A DNA stretch of 64,000 nucleotides from Curvibacter lanceolatus ATCC 14669. Lineage in GTDB: Bacteria; Pseudomonadota; Gammaproteobacteria; Burkholderiales; Burkholderiaceae_C. The notes beneath the pieces are model-generated. The model did no database searches, was not told where the DNA came from, and worked only from the letters and a program-made list of their open reading frames with translations. Both the position numbers and the translations under genes were made by a program. Shown one piece after another: positions 49,717-59,284 of the stretch. The stretch spans positions 59,431 to 123,430 of the forward strand of contig NZ_KB906269.1 of assembly GCF_000381265.1 (NCBI RefSeq), given 5' to 3'. The first letter of the stretch is position 1. Each line of letters opens with the position of its first letter.

Positions 49717-50454
49717 ATGCAATTCAAGCAAAAAAAAGCCAAAATCAGCGCATCGTGTCTATTGCTAATATTTTCTCATGCAGCAATAGCCCAAGACACC
49801 ACCGCTCAAGCCTCTCTCGGGATAGCCCAGTATGGAATTCACATACAACATGAAAAAGCAATCAGCACAGAAAATACATCCATCTTCAATACACCGCACA
49901 AAAACATCAACATCAGGTTGAGTTCATATAATAAAAATGCCTTACAACCCATTGAACAGGTCTGCGATCTTGTTCCATTCGAGACCGATGGTTCAGAGGA
50001 CAGTAAAACCGAAAACAACATACCAAGTTGGCGTACTTGCGCGAACTTGATGAAATCAGCCGTTTCTGAGTTTTGCACGATTGCGGGTGAACGCTGGACA
50101 GACAAAGCCGATCGCAACAACACATACATCAAAACCCTGATGGGGTTGACCGCCTTATTCAGTGTTGCGGCGGCTTCAAACCTGGCAGCCAAAACACTTT
50201 ACTCAACCGCAGCGGGTGCGGCGGGCGTGGGGGGTATTTCTGCAGCCTCAGAACATGATGTATCAGTCGAGCAAGCCATCTCACAACAAATTTTGGCCAG
50301 ACTGACAGACTGGGAAAGTTACAGAGTCGTCGGGACTGACGGTAAGGCAACAGTCATTCCGACGGCATTTCAAATCTATGATCATGCGAAAACCGTTGCT
50401 GCCAGCTGCGCCACAGGATTCACGTATCAGCTACCTGCTGTACAAAAAAATTAG
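49717..50454 (+). CDS. hypothetical exported protein of the lipase cassette
   Basis: A 245-residue protein with a signal peptide (ISASCLLLIFSHAAIAQD) and a strong AAGGAGAG ribosome binding site at 49717. The mature part is unrecognised, with several Cys, and a hydrophobic Ala/Gly stretch around residues 148-178 (ALFSVAAASNLAAKTLY, then AAGAAGVGGISAAS) that may insert in a membrane. It is AT-rich like its upstream neighbour and lies 109 bases after it. Confidence 0.7.
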   Translation: MQFKQKKAKISASCLLLIFSHAAIAQDTTAQASLGIAQYGIHIQHEKAISTENTSIFNTPHKNINIRLSSYNKNALQPIEQVCDLVPFETDGSEDSKTENNIPSWRTCANLMKSAVSEFCTIAGERWTDKADRNNTYIKTLMGLTALFSVAAASNLAAKTLYSTAAGAAGVGGISAASEHDVSVEQAISQQILARLTDWESYRVVGTDGKATVIPTAFQIYDHAKTVAASCATGFTYQLPAVQKN

Positions 50455-50542
50455 AAGGCACGTACATCAATTCGTCAAGAGCCCTCATGAGCTACTCATG
50501 ATGGAAAAATATCAATTTTCAAAAAATTTCTAACGCATAGAG

Positions 50543-51529
50543 ATGAAAAACTATATTCTAACCACCCGAAACATCGACAAGGCCACGGCTTCATTTGGGG
50601 ACATACAAGCTGGCCCCAGCTATTTGGAAGTGGAGGACACAAAACCCATCCCTACCGCGAGTGACATAATTTCAGATTTCTCAACATGGGCAGGAAAAAT
50701 AATTTCGGAACTGAAAACAAAAGCAGGGCAAAATCCCGCTTCACTCGACGTTGTCTTCTTTATCCATGGCTACAACACCAACAGTGAAGAGTCGTTGAAG
50801 CGGCAACGATTGCTTGAGAAACGTCTCCATCAATCGGGCTTCACAAGCACCGTGGTCGGCTTTGACTGGCCTTCAGCACATGTCGCGGTCCTGTATGAAA
50901 CGGATCGACTGGAAGCCATGCGTGCGGCGGCTGAACTGGTGACGGCAGGTATCGCTGAGTTCATCAGTTATTCACGGCCAAGCTGCACCGTGAATTTGCA
51001 CATCGTGGCCCATTCGATGGGAGCGTATGTGGTGCGCGAGGCTTTCCGGCAAACGGCAAAGGCGCGTCTCAGCGACCTGGCCACGCAATGGAAAGTCAGC
51101 CAAATCGCCCTGTTGGCAGCCGACATCTCATCTGATTGTTTTGCAACCGGTCACGCAGACATGGACCCGGTTTTCAACCACTGCGGGCGCTTGACCAACT
51201 ACTACAGCGGACATGACATGGTGCTTGAGGTCTCCAACGTCAAAAACCTGGACATCAGTTCACGGGTTGGGCGGGTCGGCATGCCATCAGACGTCGACAC
51301 AAACCCCAAGGCTGTGGATGTCAACTGCACCGCCCGCTACACGGCCGTCGGCGAAGACGCCCGAAAGGCCAGCATGGCCAGATGCATGGACGGAAGCGTG
51401 ACCCACTCATGGTATTTCGACGACGACAACTGGTACCAAGACTTGGCATTGACCCTGGCAGGGAAGATCGATCGCAATTACTTCCCCACCCGGGATCGGC
51501 TGGCCACCAATGATTTCGTCTTGAAATAA
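50543..51529 (+). CDS. alpha/beta hydrolase (DUF900-like)
   Basis: A 328-residue protein without a signal peptide. The lipase-like motif VVFFIHGYNTN supplies the oxyanion region and VAHSMGAYVV carries the nucleophile Ser. ALLAADIS may carry the acidic residue, and the His of VTHSWYFDDD is a plausible catalytic His. This pattern fits DUF900-type serine hydrolases. It closes the cassette, 88 bases after the exported protein gene. A second lipid hydrolase beside a patatin suggests that both act on membrane lipids or on one another's products. Confidence 0.83.
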   Translation: MKNYILTTRNIDKATASFGDIQAGPSYLEVEDTKPIPTASDIISDFSTWAGKIISELKTKAGQNPASLDVVFFIHGYNTNSEESLKRQRLLEKRLHQSGFTSTVVGFDWPSAHVAVLYETDRLEAMRAAAELVTAGIAEFISYSRPSCTVNLHIVAHSMGAYVVREAFRQTAKARLSDLATQWKVSQIALLAADISSDCFATGHADMDPVFNHCGRLTNYYSGHDMVLEVSNVKNLDISSRVGRVGMPSDVDTNPKAVDVNCTARYTAVGEDARKASMARCMDGSVTHSWYFDDDNWYQDLALTLAGKIDRNYFPTRDRLATNDFVLK

Positions 51530-51563
51530 AAAGCGGCCTGAGGTCATTGACGAACAGCCCAGT

Positions 51564-52590
51564 ATGGACACCTTGGCAGGTGGTCGCGTGACCTGGGCTT
51601 ACCCTTCCCTCCACCGCCTCAACCCCAGGCGCCGTGAGCTGTGCCGCAATGGGTCTGCTTCCGATGGCTATGCTTTCAAGCCCGCCCAGGCGGCCTGTGA
51701 GGCCCGTCGTGTTGCGGCCCGGCCCTTGCCCAAGCTGCACCCACACAGCGCCCTGTGGCGTGTGGCGTGTGGTCTGCGATCTTTTGCTGTGGCGTTGGTC
51801 TCCCCAGCAGATTGCCCGCTCACTGCGGGGCATGCACCCCGAGGACTCCAGCCAGCATGTGTCTCACGAGACGATCTACAACGCCATTTATGCCTACCCG
51901 CGCGGGGAGCTCAAGAAGCAACTGATCGCGCTGCTGCGCCAGGGACACGGTGGCCGCCGGCCTCGTTCTGCGGGGCAGGATCGGCGAGGCCAGATTCCTG
52001 AGATGGTCAGCATCCACGTACGTCCTCCCGAGGTCAATGACCGGCTGATGCCTGGGCACCGGGAGGGGGACTTGATCAAGGGGGCCAAAAACCAGTCTGC
52101 AGTCGGTGTGCTGGTCGAGCGCAGCACGCGCCTGGTGCTGCTGTGCAAGATGCCTGATGCAACGGCCCAGAGCGCCCTGGCGGCCTTCACGGCCAAGCTC
52201 AACCAGGTGATTGAGCCCATGCGTCAGACGCTCACCTACGACCAGGGCAGGGAGATGGCGCGCCATCGGGAGTTGGCCAAGGCCACGGGAGCTCGGGTCC
52301 ACTTCTGTGATCCGCACAGTCTCTGGCAGCGGGGCAGTTGCGAGAACACCAATGGCTTGCTGCGCCAGTTCCTGCCCAAGGGGACGGACCTGAGCGTGCA
52401 CGATCAGGATGCGCTGGACTCCATTGCGGACATGATGAACAACCGGCCGCGCCAGACACTGGGATGGAAGTCACCGTACCAGGCGTTCCAGCAATTCATG
52501 CAGGCCATCGCGCAGCGCCAGGACACGACCATTCACTGAATCTCAATCGAACCGTTTCAACAACTGGTGTTGCGCTTCGGATTTGAGATC
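51564..52590 (+). mobile_element. degraded IS30-family element
   Basis: Holds the transposase remnant at 51600-52539 and a probable right end near 52560-52590 (GTTGCGCTTCGGATTTGAGA), similar to IS30-family termini. The left end is missing, so the exact left boundary is unknown. Confidence 0.65.
51600..52539 (+). pseudogene. IS30-family transposase, truncated and frameshifted
   Basis: The catalytic part is intact in one frame: GHREGDLIKGAKNQSAVGVL, then LTYDQGREMARHRELAKATG and SCENTNGLLRQFLPKGTDLS give the DDE residues. The upstream part (RRRELCRNGSASDGYAFKPA) lies in another frame. The frames join at 51759-51772, where CGTGTGG is tandemly duplicated; removing one copy restores ALWRVVCDLLLWRWSPQQIA. 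The N-terminal HTH is missing. Transposition is not expected. Confidence 0.9.
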
Positions 52591-52733
52591 GCCCCTATCA
52601 AGATGGCCGGATGCCTGATATTTATGCACAAGGAACCGATGTATTGAGCATCATCTATGCGTTAGGGATGGTCTGCACAAATGTCCCGTTGCTGTGCTTG
52701 CAAGCTCAGTGAACGACTGAGACGATCACACTC

Positions 52734-52905
52734 ATGAAGCAACAAAGCCTGGGCCTGGGCCACTCGAACAAGCGCACGCGGCGGCGAGAGTTTCTTGGCG
52801 AGATGGAGCGCGTGGTGCCGTGGACCGAACTCGTGGCGCTGGTGGCGCCCTACATGCCTGAAGGCCGCCGGGGCCGCCCGCCCTTTGCGGTGGAACCGAT
52901 GCTGC
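52734..52905 (+). pseudogene. IS5-family transposase, N-terminal fragment
   Basis: MKQQSLGLGHSNKRTRRREF opens an IS5-family transposase, followed by LGEMERVVPWTELVALVAPY and EGRRGRPPFAVEPML. The homology stops abruptly there and the reading frame ends by 52961. A likely left IS end (GGTCTGCACAAATGTCCC) lies near 52670. The remainder of the element is gone. Confidence 0.85.
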
Positions 52906-53110
52906 TTACCTGTGTCTCGCCTGAACCATCTGCAGGCGCGTCTGCTCATGCCGAGCGGTAGCGCTATGACCCCGTCCGAGCAACACGAAACACGGGGAGC
53001 ATGAAAAACCATACAATGATTTCACGATTTAAAACCAGTTCAATGAATATTGTCAGTTACACATCGAAGAAAAATAGGGGGCCAATATTTAAATATTGGG
53101 AGGAAAACAA

Positions 53111-54343
53111 ATGCATCCAATCTCAAAAATTAATATCGTCGCAACCCTTTTAACCTCATTATTACTGACTGCGTGCGGTGATGGGTTTAGTGCCATAACT
53201 GGTGCTCCGGCAACTGGCACCCTGAGCGGTGTTGCCGCAGTCGGCAAGCCGATTATTGGCGGGAACATCAGCGTTATTTGCGCATCAGGCAGTGTGCTTA
53301 TACCCACCACCACGGACCAAAACGGCTATTACTTTATCTCTCTGCATGATCAAAATCTACCCTGCGCGGTACAGGTATCTGGCGGCACCATTAATGGCGT
53401 AGCCAATACCACGGATTACCATTCCATTGCTACAAGAGTAGGTACAGTCAACGTTACTCCGCTCACGGATCTGCTCATTGCCATCCTAACAGGCTCTGCC
53501 ACGCCCAGCACATGGTTCAGTAAGTTGAACAGCACACCGTTCACAGGGGTATGGGAAGGCGGTTATGGTGGGAGTTCTATTGTTTTTTATATAAATCAAA
53601 AAGAGAGCGGTCTTACCATCTTTGGAAAAAACGAAAATACAGGAATCAAGTATGCCGGAACAGTAAGTAAGGATACCATCTCAGTTAATGAATATCTTGA
53701 CGGGAATAAATTTGCGACTCTGAAATTCAAGTTAATTAACAGCACGACTATCAATGTCATTAAAATAGACGGAAATCCATTTCAAGATTATACTGATACA
53801 AGCCAGGGATCAAATTTCATTCTTGCTAGTGACGGAAATGCACAGCTCATAGATGTTAGCCAAACGCAAATAAACACGGCTCTCGGCCACTTGAGCACTG
53901 CCCTCCCCGCACTGACCTCACTCAGCGCCATCAACCCAATTACCACCGCATTTACGCCCGTATCGGGCAACGTGATTGATGATATGCTGACTGCTTTGGC
54001 TAGCACGGGTATCACACACGCATCGTTGCTGAGGAATGTAACTGACTCATTGCTAAGCGATGTCTCTGAAAGTCAGCAATTAAAGATACAAAATATAATC
54101 GACAGTATCGAAGCTGCAAGTGGAAAAATTCTCACCCAAGAGCAGCGAATTGTTTATTTTGAAGGAATAAAGTCCCTGGTTCGAATAAATACCGATCTAT
54201 TAAACCAAAACAACCTACCTAGGATAGAGTCTAACAATCAAGTTTTCCTAGAAAATGTGGAGAGCACGTTGCATATTATTTTCAATGAAGGTGATATGCG
54301 CATGCTGAATCGCGCACTGATACGTATCATTGTTTTGGGATGA
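53111..54343 (+). CDS. AT-rich hypothetical lipoprotein
   Basis: A 410-residue protein with a lipobox (LLLTACG). An immunoglobulin-like or carboxypeptidase-regulatory-like beta domain follows (GVAAVGKPIIGGNISVIC, then TTTDQNGYYFISL). The middle region includes FTGVWEGGYGGSSIVFYI, and the C-terminal half is mostly helical. The start at 53111 has GGGAGG upstream. Base composition is much more AT-rich than core genes and it lies between transposon debris, so it was probably acquired. Function unknown. Confidence 0.78.
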   Translation: MHPISKINIVATLLTSLLLTACGDGFSAITGAPATGTLSGVAAVGKPIIGGNISVICASGSVLIPTTTDQNGYYFISLHDQNLPCAVQVSGGTINGVANTTDYHSIATRVGTVNVTPLTDLLIAILTGSATPSTWFSKLNSTPFTGVWEGGYGGSSIVFYINQKESGLTIFGKNENTGIKYAGTVSKDTISVNEYLDGNKFATLKFKLINSTTINVIKIDGNPFQDYTDTSQGSNFILASDGNAQLIDVSQTQINTALGHLSTALPALTSLSAINPITTAFTPVSGNVIDDMLTALASTGITHASLLRNVTDSLLSDVSESQQLKIQNIIDSIEAASGKILTQEQRIVYFEGIKSLVRINTDLLNQNNLPRIESNNQVFLENVESTLHIIFNEGDMRMLNRALIRIIVLG

Positions 54344-54639
54344 CGTCGTCTAAATTGATAACTGCGAAATGCATGGATGCCTTTCGACATGCCAATTGCA
54401 AACGCCTGCCTTGAAAAATATTGATCTCAGCTCATTTGGTCCTTTGCGGCGATAAATTCAGAAACACAACCGACTAAGACCGGCCAACACGACTCGTCTC
54501 TGACGACCTGCAGAGCAGTTATGCTCTGCGCCCCAAAAGGCCGATCGCGGCGTTGCCAATCCTCGCTGGGTTCCCGACCCAGCTGCGGTTGGCGCCTGGC
54601 GCTAGGCCTTTTGGATCTCCAACGCATCCGGCGAAATCA
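54344..54639. other. intergenic region between lipoprotein gene and Rpn pseudogene
   Basis: No gene recognised. It probably contains decayed Rpn N-terminal sequence on its right side. Confidence 0.35.
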
Positions 54640-54945
54640 GTGTTAACAGGCCCCTGGCTCAAGAACGCTCGCTTTGACACCCTGGAGCACATCAACGCCA
54701 GCTATGTGAGCGAATCTGAGCAACACCGCCACAACGACATGGTGTGGCGCCTCAAGGCGGGCACCCGCTGGGTATGGGTTTACCTGTTGCTGGAGTTTCA
54801 GAGCAAGCCCGACAATTGGATGGCCGTGCGCATGATGGCGTACGTCAGTTTGCTGGCCCAAAGCCTGATCAAGCAAAAGCAACTGCAGCAGGGCCAACTG
54901 CCGGCCCTGATCCCCCTGGTGCTTTACAACGACCCGCGCAATGCC
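54640..54945 (+). pseudogene. Rpn-family recombination-promoting nuclease, central fragment
   Basis: The frame around LKNARFDTLEHINASYVSES, HNDMVWRLKAGTRWVWVYLL and ALIPLVLYND matches the conserved nuclease core of Rpn (transposase_31/YhgA-like, PD-(D/E)XK) proteins, with the catalytic ExQ pair in LLEFQSKPD. Normal N-terminal and C-terminal parts (full length about 300 residues) are missing, and resemblance ends at VLYND. It is a dead fragment. Confidence 0.8.
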
Positions 54946-55620
54946 CCCGGAATCGAGGGGGATGGGCTTTCATCTCGGGTGCTTTTCGCTGAACAGCGAC
55001 ATTTCGCGCGGCACAACCGGGGCGTTGATTTCCCGCATCACCAGGCCCAACGGCCATGCCAGTTCAACGAGGACTTGCCGACTCACAGAGATTTGCAGCG
55101 ACTTGCAGTGGTCTGAAGTAGCCTGCCCTTACACGCCAGGCCTGCGCGCAAGGCCTGCACACCGGCCAAAAGCCCACGCCCCCGTCAGTCTTGGGGATAA
55201 TGCCCAGTCTTCAATTTTCAACACCCGCAAACACAGCAGGGGTGACCTGTGGCCGCCCCCTCCAAAAACAACAAGAACAACAACGACCCCAGGCCAACAA
55301 ATTTGTGATGGCCCCCGCGTGCAGATGCGCCCCCTGAGGTGAGCCCCTTGAGCTGAGCCCCCGGCTCACCAGAGGCTGATTCAAGAGCCCCCTGCCCTGC
55401 ACATCGGTCGGCCCCCATCGACTGCCCTTGCCCCACCACCCGCCGCACCGGCGGCGGCCCCTCTTTCTTCACGGCGGGCTGCTGTTTCGTTCTGGCATCC
55501 ACGCCCCACGCCCCACGGCTTGGGTTTCCAACGCTCTGCAATGCCCCCGGCCTGCCGTGGGCCGCTGTCCCTGCCTGTCAGGGTGCCCTGTCGAGCAACC
55601 GCCCTACCTCAGCCCCCCCG
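54946..55620. other. 675-base intergenic region
   Basis: No supported gene. Short ORFs on both strands look random. The region is Pro/Arg-coding GC-rich sequence and may include debris from the Rpn gene. The right end should carry the desaturase promoter. Confidence 0.4.
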
Positions 55621-56595
55621 ATGCAGTTGCCATCCAGAAAAGACCTCAAACCCTATGCGCAAGAGGATGTACGCCGTTCAAAGATCGAGCTCTTTGCCAC
55701 CCTGACCAGCATGCTGGCGGCTTGCGTGCTGGCAGCCCTGCTGAGCGGGCCGCTGGCCTACCTGGTGGCCGTGTTGGCGGGGCTGGCCGCCACCCGCCTA
55801 TTTGTGCTGCTGCACGACCACGTTCACGGCGCGTTCTTGCGCAAGCCGCGCTGGGCCAAGCTCGTTTTTTGGTGGGTGGGCCTGCTGCTGGTCACGCCAT
55901 TGAGCGTCTGGCGGCAAAGCCACACCTACCACCACCGCCGAACCGGCCTGTACCGCAGCGCCCAGATCGGGTCTTTTCCGGTATGGACGGTGCAGCGCTG
56001 GCGGCGCGCCTCGTTGCTTGAAAAGTCAGCCTACCGCTGTATTCGCCACCCCGCCAACGCCGCCCTGGGCCTGTTCACGGTCTTTGCCATCGGTATGGTG
56101 CTCAGCCCCTTGCTGCGCCGCCCCAAGGCCCACTGGGATGCCGCCGCCTGTTTGATGCTGCACGGCTCGGTGCTCACCCTGGCTTTGACATCGGGGGCGT
56201 TTTTGCCCTGGTGCCGCGCCTTGCTGATCCCACTGGGCCTGGCCGCGTTCATCGGGTCGGTGCTGTTTTATGTGCAGCACAACTTTCCGGGTGTGGCGTA
56301 CCAAAAGCAGCGCGCCCGCCGTGGCGAACCCGCCCCGCTCAACTGCACATCACACCTGCAATGCCCCAACTGGGCCCACAGCTGGCTGGCCAATATTGGC
56401 TACCACACCATTCACCACCACCACGAGGCCATTCCGTTTTACCGCCTCCCCGAGGTGTGGCGAGATTTTCCGGAGTTTCAACAATCGCCCCGCGTGGCCC
56501 CCACCCCCTGGGCCCTCAAGGCCTGCTATGCCCTGGCCCTGTGGGACGACGGGCAGCAGCGCATGCTCACCTGGCAAGAACTCAGCCGCCTGTGA
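55621..56595 (+). CDS. membrane fatty acid desaturase
   Basis: A 324-residue di-iron membrane enzyme that introduces double bonds into acyl chains. All three histidine boxes are present: HDHVH (about residue 64), HTYHH (about 101) and HTIHHHHEAIPFY (about 261). Four or more hydrophobic segments lie between them. It is close to the acyl-lipid desaturase group. The start at 55621 has no strong ribosome binding site. It stands alone; the next gene is 167 bases downstream. Confidence 0.9.
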   Translation: MQLPSRKDLKPYAQEDVRRSKIELFATLTSMLAACVLAALLSGPLAYLVAVLAGLAATRLFVLLHDHVHGAFLRKPRWAKLVFWWVGLLLVTPLSVWRQSHTYHHRRTGLYRSAQIGSFPVWTVQRWRRASLLEKSAYRCIRHPANAALGLFTVFAIGMVLSPLLRRPKAHWDAAACLMLHGSVLTLALTSGAFLPWCRALLIPLGLAAFIGSVLFYVQHNFPGVAYQKQRARRGEPAPLNCTSHLQCPNWAHSWLANIGYHTIHHHHEAIPFYRLPEVWRDFPEFQQSPRVAPTPWALKACYALALWDDGQQRMLTWQELSRL

Positions 56596-56762
56596 AGCCC
56601 ACCATCGACGCCACCCCCAAGCCCGGGCGCTGAAAAACCAGCCTGCAAAAAGCCCCCGTCCGGCAGCACGCAGGCACACCGACACCCCGCGCGTCATCAA
56701 GGCCGCCGGCCAATCAGATACAAACAAGCCCTGTCCAACAACAAAACAGGGAGCGGATAGTC

Positions 56763-57362
56763 ATGAGCGCATTGGTCATCAAGGCCTGGCAGGCCGAGAG
56801 CAAGCCCATCGATCAACATCAAAATTTTGTGCGTATCACCGGCCGCGAGGGGGGCCTGATCGCCTGGGTGCTGTCATTGATGCGCATCGACCCCGTCACC
56901 ACCCTCAAGGTGGGGCTGGACCGCATTGAGTTCACCAGCGCCTCGCTTGCAGGCATCGAATCTCGGCTGATCCCGCTGCAAAGCATCTGCTCGTCGTACT
57001 ACGGCTACCACAAGCCCTGGAAGCAGGCCCTGTCGATTTGGGTGGCCTTTGTGTTTGTGGGCACCTCGATCGGGTCGGCCATGGCCGAAGGCAGCGGCCA
57101 AAGCGCCGGCTTAATGCCGCTGCTGGCCTCTGCCGGCCTCGGCCTGGTGGCCGCCCTGCTCTATTATTTTTTGAACCGCACCCTGACCCTGGGCTTTGTG
57201 GAGGCCAGCGGCGTGATCAGCGGCATCCGCTTCAAACGCTCGGTGATCGAAAACCTCGACATCAACCAAGAGCAGGCAAAACGGGTTTGCATCATCGTGC
57301 AGCGGCTGATCGAGGCGAAAGAGAGGCGGGCTTTGCAGGCGCGGCCGGTGCAAACTGGGTGA
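56763..57362 (+). CDS. conserved membrane protein of unknown function
   Basis: A 199-residue protein with a soluble N-terminal PH-like region (QNFVRITGREGGLIAWVLSL, then VGLDRIEFTSASLAGIESRL). Two helices follow (about 98-115 IWVAFVFVGTSIGSAM and 125-145), then a cytoplasmic tail (IENLDINQEQAKRVCIIVQR). I recognise this as a recurring bacterial family without an assigned role. The start at 56763 follows GGGAGCGG. Confidence 0.78.
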   Translation: MSALVIKAWQAESKPIDQHQNFVRITGREGGLIAWVLSLMRIDPVTTLKVGLDRIEFTSASLAGIESRLIPLQSICSSYYGYHKPWKQALSIWVAFVFVGTSIGSAMAEGSGQSAGLMPLLASAGLGLVAALLYYFLNRTLTLGFVEASGVISGIRFKRSVIENLDINQEQAKRVCIIVQRLIEAKERRALQARPVQTG

Positions 57363-57604
57363 AGCCCACAGAGGCCAAAATTTCGGCAGCCCTGGGCCCA
57401 GTAGAAGATCGGGGGCCAGTTTACTTGGGTGAATGGCGGGCTGCGGCGTCAACCCAGGCGCTGGCCGCGTGCTGTGCCTCAGCCTTCAAGCCCTCACGCC
57501 TCATGGCCTGAAGGCCTTGCGGGCGCCGGCAATTGTTCGGCATGCGCTGTCTTGGCCGGCACTTTTCGCTAAACTGTTGAGCAACTCTTCACTTGGTTTC
57601 AGCC

Positions 57605-57772
57605 ATGGCCCCCCACCCCACCAACGCCCGCAAGAAGCCCAGCATGGCCGCAGTGCGTCGGGCCGTGGCCAGTTCAACCGCCATCGAAACGGGCCAGAAC
57701 ATCCAGAAGCTGGAGCAAAAACTGCAGCAGCCCAGCCAGCAGCGGTTTGCGCACATCAAGCTGGCGGCCTAA
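57605..57772 (+). CDS. small basic protein convergent with fic (possible antitoxin)
   Basis: A 55-residue basic ORF (MAPHPTNARKKPSMAAVRRA, then ASSTAIETGQNIQKLEQKLQ). Its stop overlaps the fic stop by four bases, tail to tail. The segment SSTAIE fits the S/T-x-x-x-E core of Fic-inhibitory helices, although the following residue is T, not G or N. Known class I antitoxin genes usually precede fic on the same strand, so the assignment is a guess; the ORF itself is moderately credible. Confidence 0.5.
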   Translation: MAPHPTNARKKPSMAAVRRAVASSTAIETGQNIQKLEQKLQQPSQQRFAHIKLAA

Positions 57773-58383
57773 AGGTTCATGGCGGTTCGAACCCAGAACT
57801 TCATGGGTTCGTAGTTCATGGCCAACCCGGCATGGATGGCCGTGACATACCCCGTCTTGTGGGTTTCCCAACTGCTGTAGTCCAAGGGGTTGTACCCAGC
57901 CTGAACAGCCATCACATCGGCCAGCAAGCGTGAGAGCCGGCCGTTGCCCTCACGAAACGGGTGGATCAAGATCAACTCGACATGCGTCACGGCAATGGCT
58001 TCGACCAGGCCCGCTGGCGCAAGGTCGTAGCAAGGTGTGAAGCGCTTGAGCACATTTCTTTCAAAGCCCGCCATCAAGCGCGGAATTTGCCCAGCCGCCG
58101 CAAAGCTGAAGCCCCCCTTGCTCATGTTGACCGAGCGCTCTTGCCCCGCCCAGGCATACACATTGCCAAGCCAGCGCCGGTGCCAGCGCTTGATGTCGGC
58201 AACCGACAACGCCCGGTCTGGCAGCTCGTCAACCAGCACGCTTTGATAGAGTTGGGCCAGCAGCTCCAGCTCCAGGTCGTTGATATCGTCGACGGCGGTG
58301 ATGCCCGCCAGATTGCGCAGCACCAGCCCGCCCGACCCTGGCTGGGCCTCGTTGTCAGCAGCATGTAGCGCGTACCGGCCCAT
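57769..58383 (-). CDS. fic: Fic-domain protein adenylyltransferase
   Basis: A 204-residue protein. The Fic signature HPFREGNGRLSRLL (catalytic His, phosphate-binding loop) is complete, and an N-terminal helical region with DIKRWHRRWLGNVYAWAGQ and the flap (SVNMSKGGFSF) is present. It has no internal S/T-x-x-x-E-G/N inhibitory helix near the ends, so it looks like a class I Fic needing a separate antitoxin. Fic enzymes transfer AMP to Ser/Thr/Tyr of target proteins. The start at 58383 is chosen over 58416. Confidence 0.87.
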   Translation of the reverse strand: MGRYALHAADNEAQPGSGGLVLRNLAGITAVDDINDLELELLAQLYQSVLVDELPDRALSVADIKRWHRRWLGNVYAWAGQERSVNMSKGGFSFAAAGQIPRLMAGFERNVLKRFTPCYDLAPAGLVEAIAVTHVELILIHPFREGNGRLSRLLADVMAVQAGYNPLDYSSWETHKTGYVTAIHAGLAMNYEPMKFWVRTAMNL

Positions 58384-58832
58384 GCGGCCAGTATCTGCAA
58401 GCAGTACGAGCCTCAACCGGCCCCGGATTACCGTTCAGGGTTGCATCTGCCCAGCGGCGTGTTCAGGGGTATTGTGCGGGGCCTGAGGCTCAGGCCCACG
58501 GGCCAAGCCGCAGCGCTGGCCTGCACGATACCGGCCCATGAGCAGCGACGCCCCGCCCCACAACCAGCACAGTGACCCAACTCATTGAGCCCCGTTTTTG
58601 CTGCCCTCTACGCCAACAGCTGGCAAGAGCCCATCACCTGAACGCCAAGGTTGCGCGAGAAAATCGACATAAGCCCCCCACTCAGGCACCCACGGCAAGC
58701 AAGCAGCACATTTGATAAGCTGTTTTGAAAGAATTTTGACCTATAAAAATCAATAGGTTTTCGCCCCACTCACCGAGCCTCTGCTTTCTTTGTAGGCCAT
58801 CACTGATGGTTTTTGTGCCACGCGGCCAAGAC
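58384..58832. other. intergenic region upstream of fic
   Basis: No supported gene. A minus-strand ORF of about 200 codons across 58682-59296 looks compositional rather than real. The fic promoter should lie near 58384-58450. Confidence 0.35.
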
Positions 58833-58940
58833 ATTGGCAATAATGACAAAGCGTGAAGTAATAGACAAAAAACAGGGAAATCAGGGATGAGTTCTAACAA
58901 CAAACCATGTATAGGTGCGCCTGCCCACCGCCGCGTACAG
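58833..58940 (+). pseudogene. decayed copy of the fcl leader and first codons
   Basis: The stretch ATTGGCAATAATGACAAAGC through ATCAGGGATGAGTTCTAACA strongly resembles 60373-60435, the leader and start of fcl (ATCAGGGATGAGTTCTGGCA). After the ATG at 58887 about 15 codons still resemble fcl, with C and P substitutions, before similarity fades. It is a remnant of a former fcl copy or of a duplication. Confidence 0.7.
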
Positions 58941-59284
58941 GGCCATGCGAAGGGCCTGCCGTGGGCCATGCGCCCTGGTGCCGCAGGGCCCGCCAAGCCA
59001 AGTGAGCCCAGCAGCAACGGCCACAGCGCTTTGTGGTGCCAATGCATGGGGCAGCCGGCACACACCCATTGCCCTGCCCACCGCCCAGCGGCTGCGCAAG
59101 CCACTCCGTGGTGTGCGCAGCCGGCTACCGCAGCAGGCCCCGCGCCACACACCAGCCACGGCCAGCGTGGCCCCAACGATTCATCAACTCGCCTTGCCCC
59201 CTGCACGCACCAGCCGCCCGGCAAAGCAGGCAGCAGCGACATCACCCCGGCCCGCCATCGCCGAAAGTGAAAATGGAGTAGACC

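Noticed and set aside
54941..55541. ORFs of 107-133 codons on both strands before the desaturase
   Set aside because: Low-complexity Pro/Arg/Gly sequences without recognisable domains or ribosome binding sites.
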